From contig JAFEFN010000014.1 in NCBI GenBank assembly GCA_018240525.1, positions 544,487 to 608,486 on the forward strand: a DNA stretch of 64,000 bases, given 5' to 3'. The notes under the pieces were generated by a model. It was not told the DNA's origin, made no database searches, and was given only the letters and a program-made list of their open reading frames with translations. This document shows positions 16,713-25,483 of the stretch, piece by piece. Positions within the stretch are counted from its first letter, which is position 1; each line of letters starts with the position of its first letter. Source of the stretch: Pseudomonadota bacterium. GTDB lineage: Bacteria > Pseudomonadota > Gammaproteobacteria > Steroidobacterales > Steroidobacteraceae. The translations under genes were made by a program, and so were the position numbers.

Positions 16713-18707
16713 ATGAACGCACCGTCGACCGTGGAACGGGAGGTCCTGCGCCTGCGCGAGCTGGCCGCCGCCGGCCGCTTCGACGCCGTGCTCGAGGGGA
16801 CGACACCGCTGCTCGCGCGCGTCCCGGAAAACCGTGACGTGCTGCTGCTGCACGCCCTCGCCCAGCGCCAGCGGCGCGACCTCCCCGCCGCCATGGCCAC
16901 GCTCGACCGCCTCGAGGCGCTGCACCCGCGCCTGAGCCGCCTGCACCAGGAGCGCGGCCAGTGCCACGTGGCGCTGCGCCAGGCCCCGGAGGCGATCGCC
17001 GCCTTCCAGCGCGCCGTGCACATCAACCCGGCGATGCCCGTGAGCTGGAGCATGCTGGAGGGGCTGTACCGGCTCACCGGCCAGCCCGAGGAAGCGCGCC
17101 TGGCGGCCGCGCACGTCGCGAAACTGCAGGAGCTCCCGCCCGAGGTGGTGACGGCGACGGCGCTGTTCTCGGACGGCGAGTTCGCCGAGAGCGAGGCGCT
17201 GGTGCGCTCCTTCCTCGTCCGCAACGGGCACCACGTCGAGGCCATGCGGCTGCTGGCGCGGCTGGGGATCGAACGCGATGCGCTCGATGATGCACAGCTG
17301 CTGCTCGAGGGCGTGCTCGATGTGGCCCCGGACTACCATGCCGCGCGCTTCGAGTACGCGCAGGTCCTGAGCAAGCGACAGATGCACCGCGAGGCGCAGG
17401 AGCAGGTGGAGAGACTGCTCGCCACCGACCCCGCCAGCCGCAACTACCGCACGCTCCATGCCATGACCTGCATCGGGCTCGGGCAGAACGAGCGCGCCGT
17501 GGCGCTGTACCGCGGGCTGCTGGACGGTGCGCCCAAGCCGGCCGAGCTGCACCTCTCGATCGCGCACTCCCTGAAGACGCTCGGCCAGCGGGACGAGGCC
17601 ATCGCCAGCTACCGCACCGCCGCGGCGGTGCGCCCCGGCTACGGCGAGGCCTACTGGAGCCTCGCCAACCTCAAGACCTACCGCTTCGAGGAGGCCGAGC
17701 TCGCCGCCATGCAGTCGGCCGAGAGCGCCGCGCAGGTCGCCCTCACCGACCGGTACCACCTGTGCTTCGCCCTCGGCAAGGCCTACGAGGACCGCGGCGA
17801 GTACGCGCGCTCCTTCGAGTACTACCTGCGCGGCAATGCACTGAAGCACTCCGAGAGCCGCTACCGCCCCGAGGTCATGGAACTCAATACCCAGCGGCAG
17901 AAGCGGGTGTGCACGCCGGAGCTGTTTGCGCGCCACCGCGGGGCGGGCGCCGCCGCCGCGGACCCGATCTTCGTGGTCGGCCTGCCGCGCTCAGGCTCCA
18001 CGCTGATCGAGCAGATCCTGGCCTCCCACAGCCACGTGGAGGGCACGCACGAGCTCGCCGACATCCCGCGCATCGTGGCGGGTCTCCAGGGCCGGGACTG
18101 GGATATCGCCAACCCGCCCTATCCGGGCGTGCTCTCGAGCCTGGCGGGGGCGGACCTGCGCCGCCTGGGCGAGAAGTACCTCGCCGACACCCGGGCCTAC
18201 CGCTCCGGCCGGCCGCGCTTCATCGACAAGATGCCGAACAACTTCCGGCACATCGGCCTCATCCACCTGCTGCTGCCGAATGCCCGCATCATCGACGCCC
18301 GGCGCGAGCCGATGGCCTGCTGCTTCGGCAACTTCAAGCAGCTCTACGCCAGCGGCCAGGAGTTCTCCTACAGCCTCGAGGACACCGCCCGCTACTACCG
18401 CACCTATCTTGAGCTGATGGCCCACTGGAACGCGGTGCTGCCCGGGCGGGTGCTGCGCATCCAGCACGAGGAGCTGGTGGATGACCTGGAGGGCCAGGTG
18501 CGACGGCTGCTCGCGTACTGCGGGCTCGAGTTCGAGCGCGGCTGTGTGGAGTTCCACAAGACCGAGCGCAGCGTGCGCACGCCCAGCTCCGAGCAGGTGC
18601 GCCAGCCGATCTACCGCGAGGGCCTGGACCAGTGGCGCCACTACGAGCCGTGGCTCGGGCCGCTCAAGGCCGCCCTCGGCGATGCCCTGCAGCGCTACCG
18701 GGAGTAG
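16713..18707 (+). CDS. TPR-repeat sulfotransferase-family protein
   Basis: 664 residues. Residues 1 to about 400 are tandem tetratricopeptide helices (for example PEAIAAFQRAVHINPAMPVSW and DEAIASYRTAAAVRPGYGEAYW). From about 415 a sulfotransferase domain begins with the phosphosulfate-binding loop FVVGLPRSGSTLIEQILASH (about 419-438), followed by RFIDKMPNNFRHIG and IDARREPMACCFGNF, which hold the 3'-phosphate-binding residues. It would transfer sulfate from PAPS to an unknown acceptor, perhaps a protein held by the TPR part. TonB receptor followed by TPR-sulfotransferase is an arrangement I know from several GC-rich proteobacteria, though the functional link is unclear. It is convergent with betA. 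Confidence 0.9.
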   Translation: MNAPSTVEREVLRLRELAAAGRFDAVLEGTTPLLARVPENRDVLLLHALAQRQRRDLPAAMATLDRLEALHPRLSRLHQERGQCHVALRQAPEAIAAFQRAVHINPAMPVSWSMLEGLYRLTGQPEEARLAAAHVAKLQELPPEVVTATALFSDGEFAESEALVRSFLVRNGHHVEAMRLLARLGIERDALDDAQLLLEGVLDVAPDYHAARFEYAQVLSKRQMHREAQEQVERLLATDPASRNYRTLHAMTCIGLGQNERAVALYRGLLDGAPKPAELHLSIAHSLKTLGQRDEAIASYRTAAAVRPGYGEAYWSLANLKTYRFEEAELAAMQSAESAAQVALTDRYHLCFALGKAYEDRGEYARSFEYYLRGNALKHSESRYRPEVMELNTQRQKRVCTPELFARHRGAGAAAADPIFVVGLPRSGSTLIEQILASHSHVEGTHELADIPRIVAGLQGRDWDIANPPYPGVLSSLAGADLRRLGEKYLADTRAYRSGRPRFIDKMPNNFRHIGLIHLLLPNARIIDARREPMACCFGNFKQLYASGQEFSYSLEDTARYYRTYLELMAHWNAVLPGRVLRIQHEELVDDLEGQVRRLLAYCGLEFERGCVEFHKTERSVRTPSSEQVRQPIYREGLDQWRHYEPWLGPLKAALGDALQRYRE

Positions 18708-18714
18708 CCGGCGG

Positions 18715-20376
18715 CTAGCGCTGGCGGCTCTGCCACTCCGGGGCGGTGTAATACGGGGCGCTGGAGCGCTCCAGCAGCGGCACGCCGCGGATGTGGTCGG
18801 CCGCCTTCTCCGCCAGCATGATGGTCGGCGCGTTGAGGTTGCCGGTGGTGATCGAGGGCATGATGGAGGAGTCCACCACGCGCAGCGCATCGATCCCGAT
18901 CACCCGGGCCTCCGGGTCGACCACCGCCCGGCGGTCCTGCGGGCTGCCCATGCGGCAGGTGCAGGAGGGGTGGTAGGCGCTCTCGACCTTGCGCCGCACG
19001 AAGGCGTCGATCTGCTCGTCGCTCTGGACCTCGGCACCGGGCTGGATCTCCCGGCCGCGATAGGGATCGAAGGCCTGCTGCGCGAAGATCTCGCGCGTGA
19101 GGCGCACGCAGGCGCGCATCTCCTCCCAGTCCTGCGGCTGCGACATGTAGTTGAAGAAGATCCGCGGCTTGTCGCGCGCCTCGGCCGAGCGCAGGCGCAC
19201 CCAGCCCCGGCTCTGCGAGCGCATCGGCCCCACGTGCGCCTGGAATCCGTGCTCGTTGGCGAGCGAGGAGCCGTCGTAGCTCACCGCCAGGGGGAGGAAG
19301 TGGAACTGGATGTTCGGGTACGGCACGCCGGCGCGGCTCCTGATGAAGCCGCCGGTCTCGAAGTGGTTGCTCGCGCCCAGCCCGTCCTTGCGCAGCAGCC
19401 AGCGCGCCCCGATCAGCGCGCGGCGCAGCGCCGACATCTGCGAGTACAGCGTGACCGGCTGGAGCGAGGCCACCTGGAAGTAGAACTCCAGGTGGTCCTG
19501 CAGGTTCTCGCCCACGCCCGGAAGGTCGGCCACGCAGGCGATGCCGTGCTCGGCCAGCTCGGCGGCCGCGCCGATCCCGGAGAGCTTCAGCAGCTGGGGG
19601 GAGTTGATGGACCCGGCGCAGACGATCACCTCGCGCCGGGCGTGGGCATCGTGCAGGCTCCCGCCGCGCTCGTAGCGCACCCCGGCGGCGCGGCGCCCGG
19701 AGAACAGGATGCGCGTGGCCAGGGTGTGGGTGCGCACGGCGAGGTTGGCGCGCCGCATCGCCGGGCGCAGGTAGGCGTTGGCGGCGCTGCAGCGGCGGCC
19801 CTCCCCCACGGTCATGTCCATGAGCGCCACCCCTTCCTGCTGGTGCCCGTTCATGTCGGCGCTCAGCGGGTAGCCGGCCTGCTGGCCGGCCTTGAGCCAC
19901 ACCGGGTGCAGGGGATTCACGAGCAGGCCGCGCCGCGTGGCCAGCTTGCCCTGCGCGCCGCGGTACGCATCCGCGCCCTCGGCGCGGCGCTCGGCGCGCC
20001 GGAAGTACGGCAGCACGTCCGCGTACGACCAGCCGGTGGCCCCCTCGCCCTGCCAGCGCTCGAAGTCCTGCGCGTTGCCGCGCACGTAGACCATCCCGTT
20101 GACCGAGGAGGAGCCCCCGAGCACCTTGCCGCGCGGGGTGTGCAGGCGGCGGTTGTTCAGGTGCGGCTCGGGCTCGGTGTAGTAGCGCCAGTCGTAGCGC
20201 TCCATGTTCATCGGGATCGACAGCGCGGTCGGCATCTGGATCCACAGCGAGCGGTCCGAGCCGCCGTACTCGAGCACGAGCACGCTGCTGCGCCCGTCCT
20301 CGCTCAGCCGGTCGGCGAGCACGCAGCCGGCCGAGCCGGCGCCGACGATGACGTAGTCGAAGATCTCCTGGGACAC
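18715..20376 (-). CDS. betA: Choline dehydrogenase (GMC oxidoreductase)
   Basis: 553 residues, the usual size. The FAD-binding opening FDYVIVGAGSAGCVLADRL, the GMC signatures GKVLGGSSSVNGMVYVRGN and GSINSPQLLKLSGIG, and the C-terminal active-site block YHPSCTCRMG with NAPTIMLAEKAAD are all present. The N-terminal third closely follows E. coli BetA (YxTEPEPHLNNRR). It oxidises choline to betaine aldehyde at the membrane. It lies 25 bases after the betI-betB stop on the same strand, so the two are one operon. The GTG start at 20376 has only a weak ribosome site, which suggests translational coupling. Confidence 0.93.
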   Translation of the reverse strand: MSQEIFDYVIVGAGSAGCVLADRLSEDGRSSVLVLEYGGSDRSLWIQMPTALSIPMNMERYDWRYYTEPEPHLNNRRLHTPRGKVLGGSSSVNGMVYVRGNAQDFERWQGEGATGWSYADVLPYFRRAERRAEGADAYRGAQGKLATRRGLLVNPLHPVWLKAGQQAGYPLSADMNGHQQEGVALMDMTVGEGRRCSAANAYLRPAMRRANLAVRTHTLATRILFSGRRAAGVRYERGGSLHDAHARREVIVCAGSINSPQLLKLSGIGAAAELAEHGIACVADLPGVGENLQDHLEFYFQVASLQPVTLYSQMSALRRALIGARWLLRKDGLGASNHFETGGFIRSRAGVPYPNIQFHFLPLAVSYDGSSLANEHGFQAHVGPMRSQSRGWVRLRSAEARDKPRIFFNYMSQPQDWEEMRACVRLTREIFAQQAFDPYRGREIQPGAEVQSDEQIDAFVRRKVESAYHPSCTCRMGSPQDRRAVVDPEARVIGIDALRVVDSSIMPSITTGNLNAPTIMLAEKAADHIRGVPLLERSSAPYYTAPEWQSRQR

Positions 20377-20401
20377 CGCGTGCGCTTTCGCCGGCTGCAG
20401 G

Positions 20402-22498
20402 TCAGTACGGGGCGTCGATGTCGCCCATGGCGACGTAGACGCTCTTCAGCTGCGTGTAGTGCTCGATGGCGGCGCGGCCGTTCTCGCGCCCGAGCCCCGA
20501 CATCTTCACCCCGCCGAAGGGCAGCTCCACCGGCGTGACGTTGTAGTGGTTGATCCAGCAGGTGCCGGCCTCGAGCGCGCGGATCACGCGGTGCGCGCGG
20601 GTGAGGTCGTTGGTGAAGACCCCGGCCGACAGGCCGAACTCGGTGGCGTTGGCGCGCGCGACGACCTCCTCCTCGTCCTCGAACTCCAGCACCGCCATCA
20701 CCGGGCCGAAGATCTCCTGGCGCACGATGTCCATGTCGTCCTTGCAGCCCTCGAAGACGGTGGGGGCCACGAAGAAGCCGCGCCCGAGGCCATCGCGGGT
20801 GACGCGCGTGCCCCCGGTCAGCAGGTGCGCGCCCTGGGCGCGGCCGCGGGCGATGAAGCCGAGCACCTTCTCCAGGTGGGCCTCGGAGATGAGGGCACCG
20901 ACCTGCGTGGCCGGGTCCAAGGGATCGCCGATGCGCATCGCCTCGGTGCGCGAGCGCAGCCGCTCGAGGAAGGCTGCGCGCACGCTCTTGTGCACGAAGA
21001 CGCGCGTGCCGTTGGAGCACACCTCCCCGGCGGAGTAGAAATTCCCGAGCAGCGCCCCGGAGACCGCGTTTTCGATCTTGGCATCCTCGAAGACGATGAT
21101 CGGGGACTTGCCGCCGAGCTCCAGGGTCACCTGCTTGAGCGAGCTCGCCGCGGCGGCCATGACCGCCTTGCCGGTGCCCACCTCCCCGGTGAGCGAGACC
21201 TTGCGGATCTGCGGGTGGCGGGTGAGCAGCTGGCCGGTCTCGGCCATGCCCTGCACCACCTGGAATACCCCTTCCGGAACGCCCGCCTGCGCGTAGATCT
21301 CCTCGAGCCTCACCGCGGTGAGCGGGGTGAGTTCGGCGGGCTTGAAGATCATCGCGTTGCCGCAGGCCAGCGCGGGCGCCGACTTCCAGCAGGCGATCTG
21401 CAGCGGGTAGTTCCAGGCGCCGATGCCGGCGACCACCCCGAGGGGCTCGCGCCGGGTGTAGCCGAAGGCCTGCGATCCTAAGTCCAGGTGCTCGCCGGCC
21501 AGCCCGCCGGCCAGTCCCGCGTAGTACTCCAGGCACTCCGCGCCGGAGAGCACGTCCACCGCGCGCGTCTCCTGGATGGGCTTGCCGGTGTTGCGCGTCT
21601 CGAGCTCGGCGAGCTCGTCGTTGCGCTCGCGCAGCAGGCGCGCGGCGCGCATGAGGATGCGCCCGCGTTCGGCGCCGGTGAGCGCCGCCCACTGCTTCTG
21701 GGCCGCGCGCGCACGCGCGACGGCGGCCTCGACCTGTGCCGCCCCGGCGATGGGCAGCCGCGCCAGCACCGTGCCCGTCGCCGGATTGATGACCTCGATG
21801 TCGGACACCGCAGCGGCCCGCGGCCGCGCCGGACGGACCTGCGGCTCGTCGGACCCCGAGTGCGACAGGTCGCGCAGCCGCCCGTCGACGAAGGCGGTCA
21901 GCAGCGCCCGCGCACTCTCGCTGTCGGCCTCCTGCCATTCCGAGAGCGCCGCGCGCAGCCAGACCCCGTCGATCATCGCCGCGATCATCGCGGCCAGCGG
22001 CCAGGCCTGCTCGGGCGGGATCATGCGGCGCAGGTCGCTGCGCAGGTTGGACAGCATGCGCCGCTGGTAGGCGGTCTGGACGCGCTTCAGTCCGTCCACG
22101 TGCAGCACCTGGCCCCAGAAGGCGAGCCAGGCCGTGCCGGTGCGCTTGTCGAATTCCTCCGGCGCGAGGTTGGCATCGATCACCACCTGCACGCGGCTCC
22201 GCGGGGTGTGGGCCAGGGCGAGCTTCGCGCGCACGCGCACGGCGATTCCGCGCGCCAGGGTGCGGAAGGCCGCCGTGAGCAGGCCGTCCTTGTCGCCGAA
22301 GTAGTGTGCGACCAGGCCCGGGGAGACCCCGGCGCGGCGGGCAATTTCCGCGAGCGTGGTGCCGACGTAGCCGACTTCGGCCAGACTGTCGACCGTGACC
22401 TCGATCAGCTGGTTGCGCCGGGCCTCTTCGCCTTCATCGCGCGCAGCCGCGTTCGCGTCGCGGCGCGGCTCCCTGGACGAGGTTGAATGCCTGTTCAA
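20402..22498 (-). CDS. betI-betB: BetI-BetB fusion: TetR-family choline repressor joined to betaine-aldehyde dehydrogenase
   Basis: One uninterrupted 698-codon frame. Residues about 25-208 are a TetR repressor matching BetI: helix-turn-helix [21 protein letters not shown] (47-67), then the BetI-type ligand domain ([27 protein letters not shown]). After a roughly 20-residue Pro/Arg/Ala linker (211-230), residues 233-698 are Bet[16 protein letters not shown] (Asn363), ELGGKSP (Glu460) and [11 protein letters not shown] (Cys494), the catalytic residues for NAD-dependent oxidation of betaine aldehyde to glycine betaine. The first 20 or so residues of ordinary BetB are missing. TTG 22498 is the only in-frame start before the HTH and has GGAG seven bases upstream. 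An internal GTG at 21808 could restart BetB but has no good ribosome site. Confidence 0.9.
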   Translation of the reverse strand: MNRHSTSSREPRRDANAAARDEGEEARRNQLIEVTVDSLAEVGYVGTTLAEIARRAGVSPGLVAHYFGDKDGLLTAAFRTLARGIAVRVRAKLALAHTPRSRVQVVIDANLAPEEFDKRTGTAWLAFWGQVLHVDGLKRVQTAYQRRMLSNLRSDLRRMIPPEQAWPLAAMIAAMIDGVWLRAALSEWQEADSESARALLTAFVDGRLRDLSHSGSDEPQVRPARPRAAAVSDIEVINPATGTVLARLPIAGAAQVEAAVARARAAQKQWAALTGAERGRILMRAARLLRERNDELAELETRNTGKPIQETRAVDVLSGAECLEYYAGLAGGLAGEHLDLGSQAFGYTRREPLGVVAGIGAWNYPLQIACWKSAPALACGNAMIFKPAELTPLTAVRLEEIYAQAGVPEGVFQVVQGMAETGQLLTRHPQIRKVSLTGEVGTGKAVMAAAASSLKQVTLELGGKSPIIVFEDAKIENAVSGALLGNFYSAGEVCSNGTRVFVHKSVRAAFLERLRSRTEAMRIGDPLDPATQVGALISEAHLEKVLGFIARGRAQGAHLLTGGTRVTRDGLGRGFFVAPTVFEGCKDDMDIVRQEIFGPVMAVLEFEDEEEVVARANATEFGLSAGVFTNDLTRAHRVIRALEAGTCWINHYNVTPVELPFGGVKMSGLGRENGRAAIEHYTQLKSVYVAMGDIDAPY
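22483..22498 (-). promoter_or_regulatory. BetI-like dyad, box 3, overlapping the betI-betB start codon
   Basis: On the minus strand it reads TTGAA-CAGGCA-TTCAA with perfect 5-bp arms, and its first three bases are the TTG start codon of betI-betB. A repressor bound here would sit over the translation start, giving autoregulation by roadblock or promoter occlusion. Confidence 0.6.
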
Positions 22499-22516
22499 CG
22501 CCTTGCTCCGAAGACC

Positions 22517-22535
22517 GTCCCGGGGTCACCGGGAC
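22517..22535. promoter_or_regulatory. Second dyad in the betI-betB / choXW divergent region
   Basis: GTCCCGG-GGTCA-CCGGGAC, 7-bp perfect arms and a 5-base spacer, between boxes 3 and 4. It could be a binding site for another regulator, such as one of the GlxA-type proteins, or a leader hairpin. No match to a known operator is claimed. Confidence 0.3.
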
Positions 22536-22605
22536 TCGACGCGCCATGCGGCCGGCATGACGCGATACTTCCTGCCCTGTCAGGGACTTGCCCGGACCTC
22601 GGTGC

Positions 22606-22633
22606 TTGACATGCCGGCGGTTAAACGGATATT
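22606..22633 (+). promoter_or_regulatory. Candidate sigma-70 promoter of the choline transporter
   Basis: A perfect -35 hexamer TTGACA (22606-22611) is followed after 16 bases by GATATT (22628-22633; four of six matches to TATAAT). The -10 lies inside box 4, and the ribosome site AGGAG (22642-22646) follows at the distance expected for a short leader. Confidence 0.5.
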
Positions 22634-22636
22634 CAA
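22621..22636 (+). promoter_or_regulatory. BetI-like dyad, box 4, over the transporter promoter
   Basis: TTAAA-CGGATA-TTCAA, one arm mismatch from the TTGAA/TTCAA dyads at the other three boxes. It covers the proposed -10 element, the expected place for a repressor, and lies 138 bases from box 3 on the other side of the divergent region. Confidence 0.5.
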
Positions 22637-22650
22637 GCAGCAGGAGAATC

Positions 22651-22722
22651 ATGAAGTCGCCCGTTGCGCCGGTCAAGTCGGCGGGACTGGGCCTCGGTCA
22701 CGGGGTACTGGTGTCTTGCTGA
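22651..22722 (+). CDS. Possible 23-residue leader peptide overlapping the choXW start
   Basis: ATG at 22651 has the best ribosome site in the region (AGGAG, four bases of spacing) and opens a 23-codon frame (MKSPVAPVKSAGLGLGHGVL plus VSC). Its TGA at 22720 overlaps the TTG at 22716 from which the transporter's signal peptide is read. It could be a leader that delivers ribosomes to the transporter start, or the true N-terminus separated by a single-base error in this sequence. The peptide resembles no known leader. Confidence 0.35.
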   Translation: MKSPVAPVKSAGLGLGHGVLVSC

Positions 22723-24539
22723 TCCGCGCACGCATCGCGGGCCTGCCCGCACTCTTGGCCGCCCTGTGCCTGTGCGCCCCTGCCCGCGGCCAGCCGCCGG
22801 CGACCGATCCGCCCTCGTGCGCCCCGGTGCGCCTGGCGGACATCGGCTGGACGGACGTCACGGCCACCACCGCCGTGTTCGCGACCCTCGTGCGCAAGCT
22901 CGGATACCAGCCCACCATCACCGTGCTGTCCGTGCCGGTCACCTACGCCTCGCTCAAGCACAAGGACATCGACGTCTTCCTCGGCAACTGGATGCCGTCG
23001 ATGAGCGCGGACCAGCCCCGCTATGTCGCCGACGGCTCGGTGGAGGTGGTGCGCACCAACCTCACCGGCGCGAAGTACACCCTGGCGGTGCCCGCCTACA
23101 CCTATGCGGCGGGACTGAAGAGCTTCCAGGACATCCAGCGCTTCGCGCCGCAGCTGAACTCGAGCATCTATGGCATCGAGTCGGGCAATGCCGGCAATCG
23201 CCTGGTGCTCGGGATGCTGGAGAGGAACCTCTACGGCCTGGGCTCCTTCAAGCTGGTCGAGTCCAGCGAGCAGGGCATGCTCGCCGAGGTCGAGCGCGCC
23301 TACCAGGCGCACGCCCCCATCGTGTTCCTCGCCTGGGACCCGCACCCGATGAACATGCGCTTCGACCTGCGCTACCTCACCGGGGGCGACGAGGTGTTCG
23401 GGGCCCACTACGGCGAGGCGCGCGTCTACACCAACGTGCGCGCCGGCTATACCCGCGAGTGCCCGAACATCGGCCGCCTGCTGCAGAACCTGTCCTTCAC
23501 GCTGCAGCAGGAGGACCGCCTCATGGCCGACATCCTCGACCGCCACCAGCCCGTGGAGGTCGCCGCGGAGGCCTGGCTGAAGGCGAACCCGGCGACGGTG
23601 GCCGCCTGGCTGGACGGGGTGAAGACCCTGGATGGCCGGCCGGCGCTGGCGGCGCTGCGCGGCGCGGGCACGCTCGGCGGCGCGGTGAGCCTCGAGCACT
23701 GGCTCGCCGGCCACAAGATCCCGGTCGGTGACACCGTCGCGGTCATGATCGAGTACGTGAAGGCGCACGGCCGGCTGTTCTTCGAGGGCGTCTCGCTGGT
23801 GATCCGGGGCAGCGTCGAGGGCCTCACCGCGCTGCTGCGCGCGATCCCCTCGAGCCTGGTGGTGCTGGGGCTGGGGTTGCTGGGCTTCCTGCTGCGCCGC
23901 TCCTGGCCGCTCGCCCTGTTCGTCGTGGCGGCGCTGCTCTTCATCATGAACCAGGGCTACTGGGCCGCCACGCTCGAGACACTCTCCCTGGTGATCGTCG
24001 CCGCGGTGGTCGCAACCCTCGTGGGCGTGCCCCTCGGGGTGGCGGCCGCGCACCGGCCCCGGCTGTACGCCGCGCTGCGCCCGGTGCTCGATCTGATGCA
24101 GACGCTGCCGACCTTCGTCTATCTCATCCCGACGCTGGTGCTGTTCGGCTTAGGGGTCGTCCCGGGCCTGATCTCCACGGTCATCTTCGCCCTGCCGGCG
24201 CCCATCCGCCTCACCCAGCTCGGCATCAGCTCGGTGCCCCGGCCGCTCATCGAGGCCGGCGAGTCCTTCGGGGCGACGCGCCTGCAGATGCTGTTCAAGA
24301 TCGAGCTGCCCAGTGCCGCGCCCACGATCCTGGCCGGCATCACCCAGTGCATCATGCTCAGCCTCTCGATGGTGGTGATCGCCGCGCTGGTCGGGGCCGG
24401 CGGCCTGGGCGTGCCGGTGGTGCGCGCGCTCAACACCGTGCAGGTCGGCATGGGCTTCGAGGCCGGCTTCGTCATCGTGCTGCTGGCCATCGTCCTCGAC
24501 CGCATCACCCGGCCGCCGGAGAAGGGGAACGCGCCGTGA
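22716..24539 (+). CDS. choXW: Choline ABC transporter, fused substrate-binding protein and permease (ChoX-ChoW)
   Basis: 607 residues from TTG 22716, the start that places a signal peptide at the N-terminus (MLIRARIAGLPALLAALCLC). Residues 34 to about 330 are a ChoX-type choline-binding domain (VRLADIGWTDVTATT, VLSVPVTYASLKHKDIDVFLGNWMP, AWDPHPMN). Trp45 (GWTD), the Trp in GNWMP and the Trp in LAWDPH match the aromatic cage that holds the quaternary amine. From about 370 a ProW/ChoW permease follows with six or so helices and the EAA-type loop ESFGATRLQMLFKIELPSAAPTILAGI. Binding protein and permease are usually separate. The frame is open much further upstream, but that sequence covers the promoter and boxes. 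The stop overlaps choV by GTGA. Confidence 0.9.
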   Translation: MLIRARIAGLPALLAALCLCAPARGQPPATDPPSCAPVRLADIGWTDVTATTAVFATLVRKLGYQPTITVLSVPVTYASLKHKDIDVFLGNWMPSMSADQPRYVADGSVEVVRTNLTGAKYTLAVPAYTYAAGLKSFQDIQRFAPQLNSSIYGIESGNAGNRLVLGMLERNLYGLGSFKLVESSEQGMLAEVERAYQAHAPIVFLAWDPHPMNMRFDLRYLTGGDEVFGAHYGEARVYTNVRAGYTRECPNIGRLLQNLSFTLQQEDRLMADILDRHQPVEVAAEAWLKANPATVAAWLDGVKTLDGRPALAALRGAGTLGGAVSLEHWLAGHKIPVGDTVAVMIEYVKAHGRLFFEGVSLVIRGSVEGLTALLRAIPSSLVVLGLGLLGFLLRRSWPLALFVVAALLFIMNQGYWAATLETLSLVIVAAVVATLVGVPLGVAAAHRPRLYAALRPVLDLMQTLPTFVYLIPTLVLFGLGVVPGLISTVIFALPAPIRLTQLGISSVPRPLIEAGESFGATRLQMLFKIELPSAAPTILAGITQCIMLSLSMVVIAALVGAGGLGVPVVRALNTVQVGMGFEAGFVIVLLAIVLDRITRPPEKGNAP

Positions 24540-25432
24540 ATGCGAGCGCGCTGGAATTCCGCGCCGTCGACATCCTCTTCTGCGCGCGTCAGGGCCGTCG
24601 TGCGCACGCCGCGGCCATCCAGCAGGCGCTCGCGCAGCTGGACGCCGGCGGCACGCGCACGGAGATCGCCGAGCGCACCTCCGTGGTGGTCGGGGTCGCG
24701 CAGGCCTCCCTGAGCGTGGCGCGCGGTGAGATCTCGGTGCTCATGGGGCTGTCCGGCTCGGGCAAGTCGACGCTGCTGCGCGCCGCGAACGGCCTGAATG
24801 CGGTCACGCGCGGCCAGGTGCTGGTCGCCGACGGCGATGCGACCGTGGACATCGGCGTCGGCTGCGACCCGAAGACGCTGCGCCACATCCGCAGGCGCCG
24901 CATCGCCATGGTGTTCCAGCAGTTCGCCCTCCTGCCCTGGCGCACGGTGCGCGACAACGTCGGCTTCGGCCTGGAGCTGCGCGGCGACCCGCCCGCGAAG
25001 CGGCGCGAGATCATCGACCGCCAGCTGCAGCTCGTCGGCCTCACCCAGTGGGCCGAGCGCTACACGGGCGAGCTCTCGGGGGGCATGCAGCAGCGCGTGG
25101 GCCTGGCGCGGGCGTTTGCCACCGATGCCGACATCCTGCTGATGGACGAGCCGTTCTCGGCGCTCGACCCGCTCATCCGCCGCAAGCTGCAGGACGAGCT
25201 GCTCGCCCTGCAGGAGCGGGTGCGCAAGACCATCCTGTTCGTGAGCCACGACCTGGACGAGGCCCTGAAGCTCGGCGACCGCGTCACGATCATGGAGGGC
25301 GGGCGCATCGTGCAGACCGGCACCGGCACGGACATCGTGCAGCGACCGGCCGATGCCTACGTCGCGGAGTTCGTGCGCCACGTGAACCCGAACACCGCGA
25401 TCAAGGGCGCAGCGCTGCCGGCGGCAGGCTAG
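24536..25432 (+). CDS. choV: Choline/betaine ABC transporter ATP-binding protein
   Basis: 298 residues. Walker A GLSGSGKST (71-79), Q-loop VFQQFALLPWRTV, signature LSGGMQQRVGLARA, Walker B ILLMDEPFSALDP and the switch His in FVSHDLDEALKL are intact. A pre-Walker extension of about 65 residues containing AIQQALAQLDAGGTRTEI is typical of ChoV/ProV subfamily members. The protein ends soon after the ABC core without a CBS-domain pair. GTG 24536 overlaps the choXW stop and has an AAGGGGA site, so the two are translated together. It should power choline or glycine-betaine import. Confidence 0.93.
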   Translation: MNASALEFRAVDILFCARQGRRAHAAAIQQALAQLDAGGTRTEIAERTSVVVGVAQASLSVARGEISVLMGLSGSGKSTLLRAANGLNAVTRGQVLVADGDATVDIGVGCDPKTLRHIRRRRIAMVFQQFALLPWRTVRDNVGFGLELRGDPPAKRREIIDRQLQLVGLTQWAERYTGELSGGMQQRVGLARAFATDADILLMDEPFSALDPLIRRKLQDELLALQERVRKTILFVSHDLDEALKLGDRVTIMEGGRIVQTGTGTDIVQRPADAYVAEFVRHVNPNTAIKGAALPAAG

Positions 25433-25483
25433 GGGCATCCGCGCGCCCCGGTCGCGGGTGATCGCCGCGCCGCGGCGCCCGGC

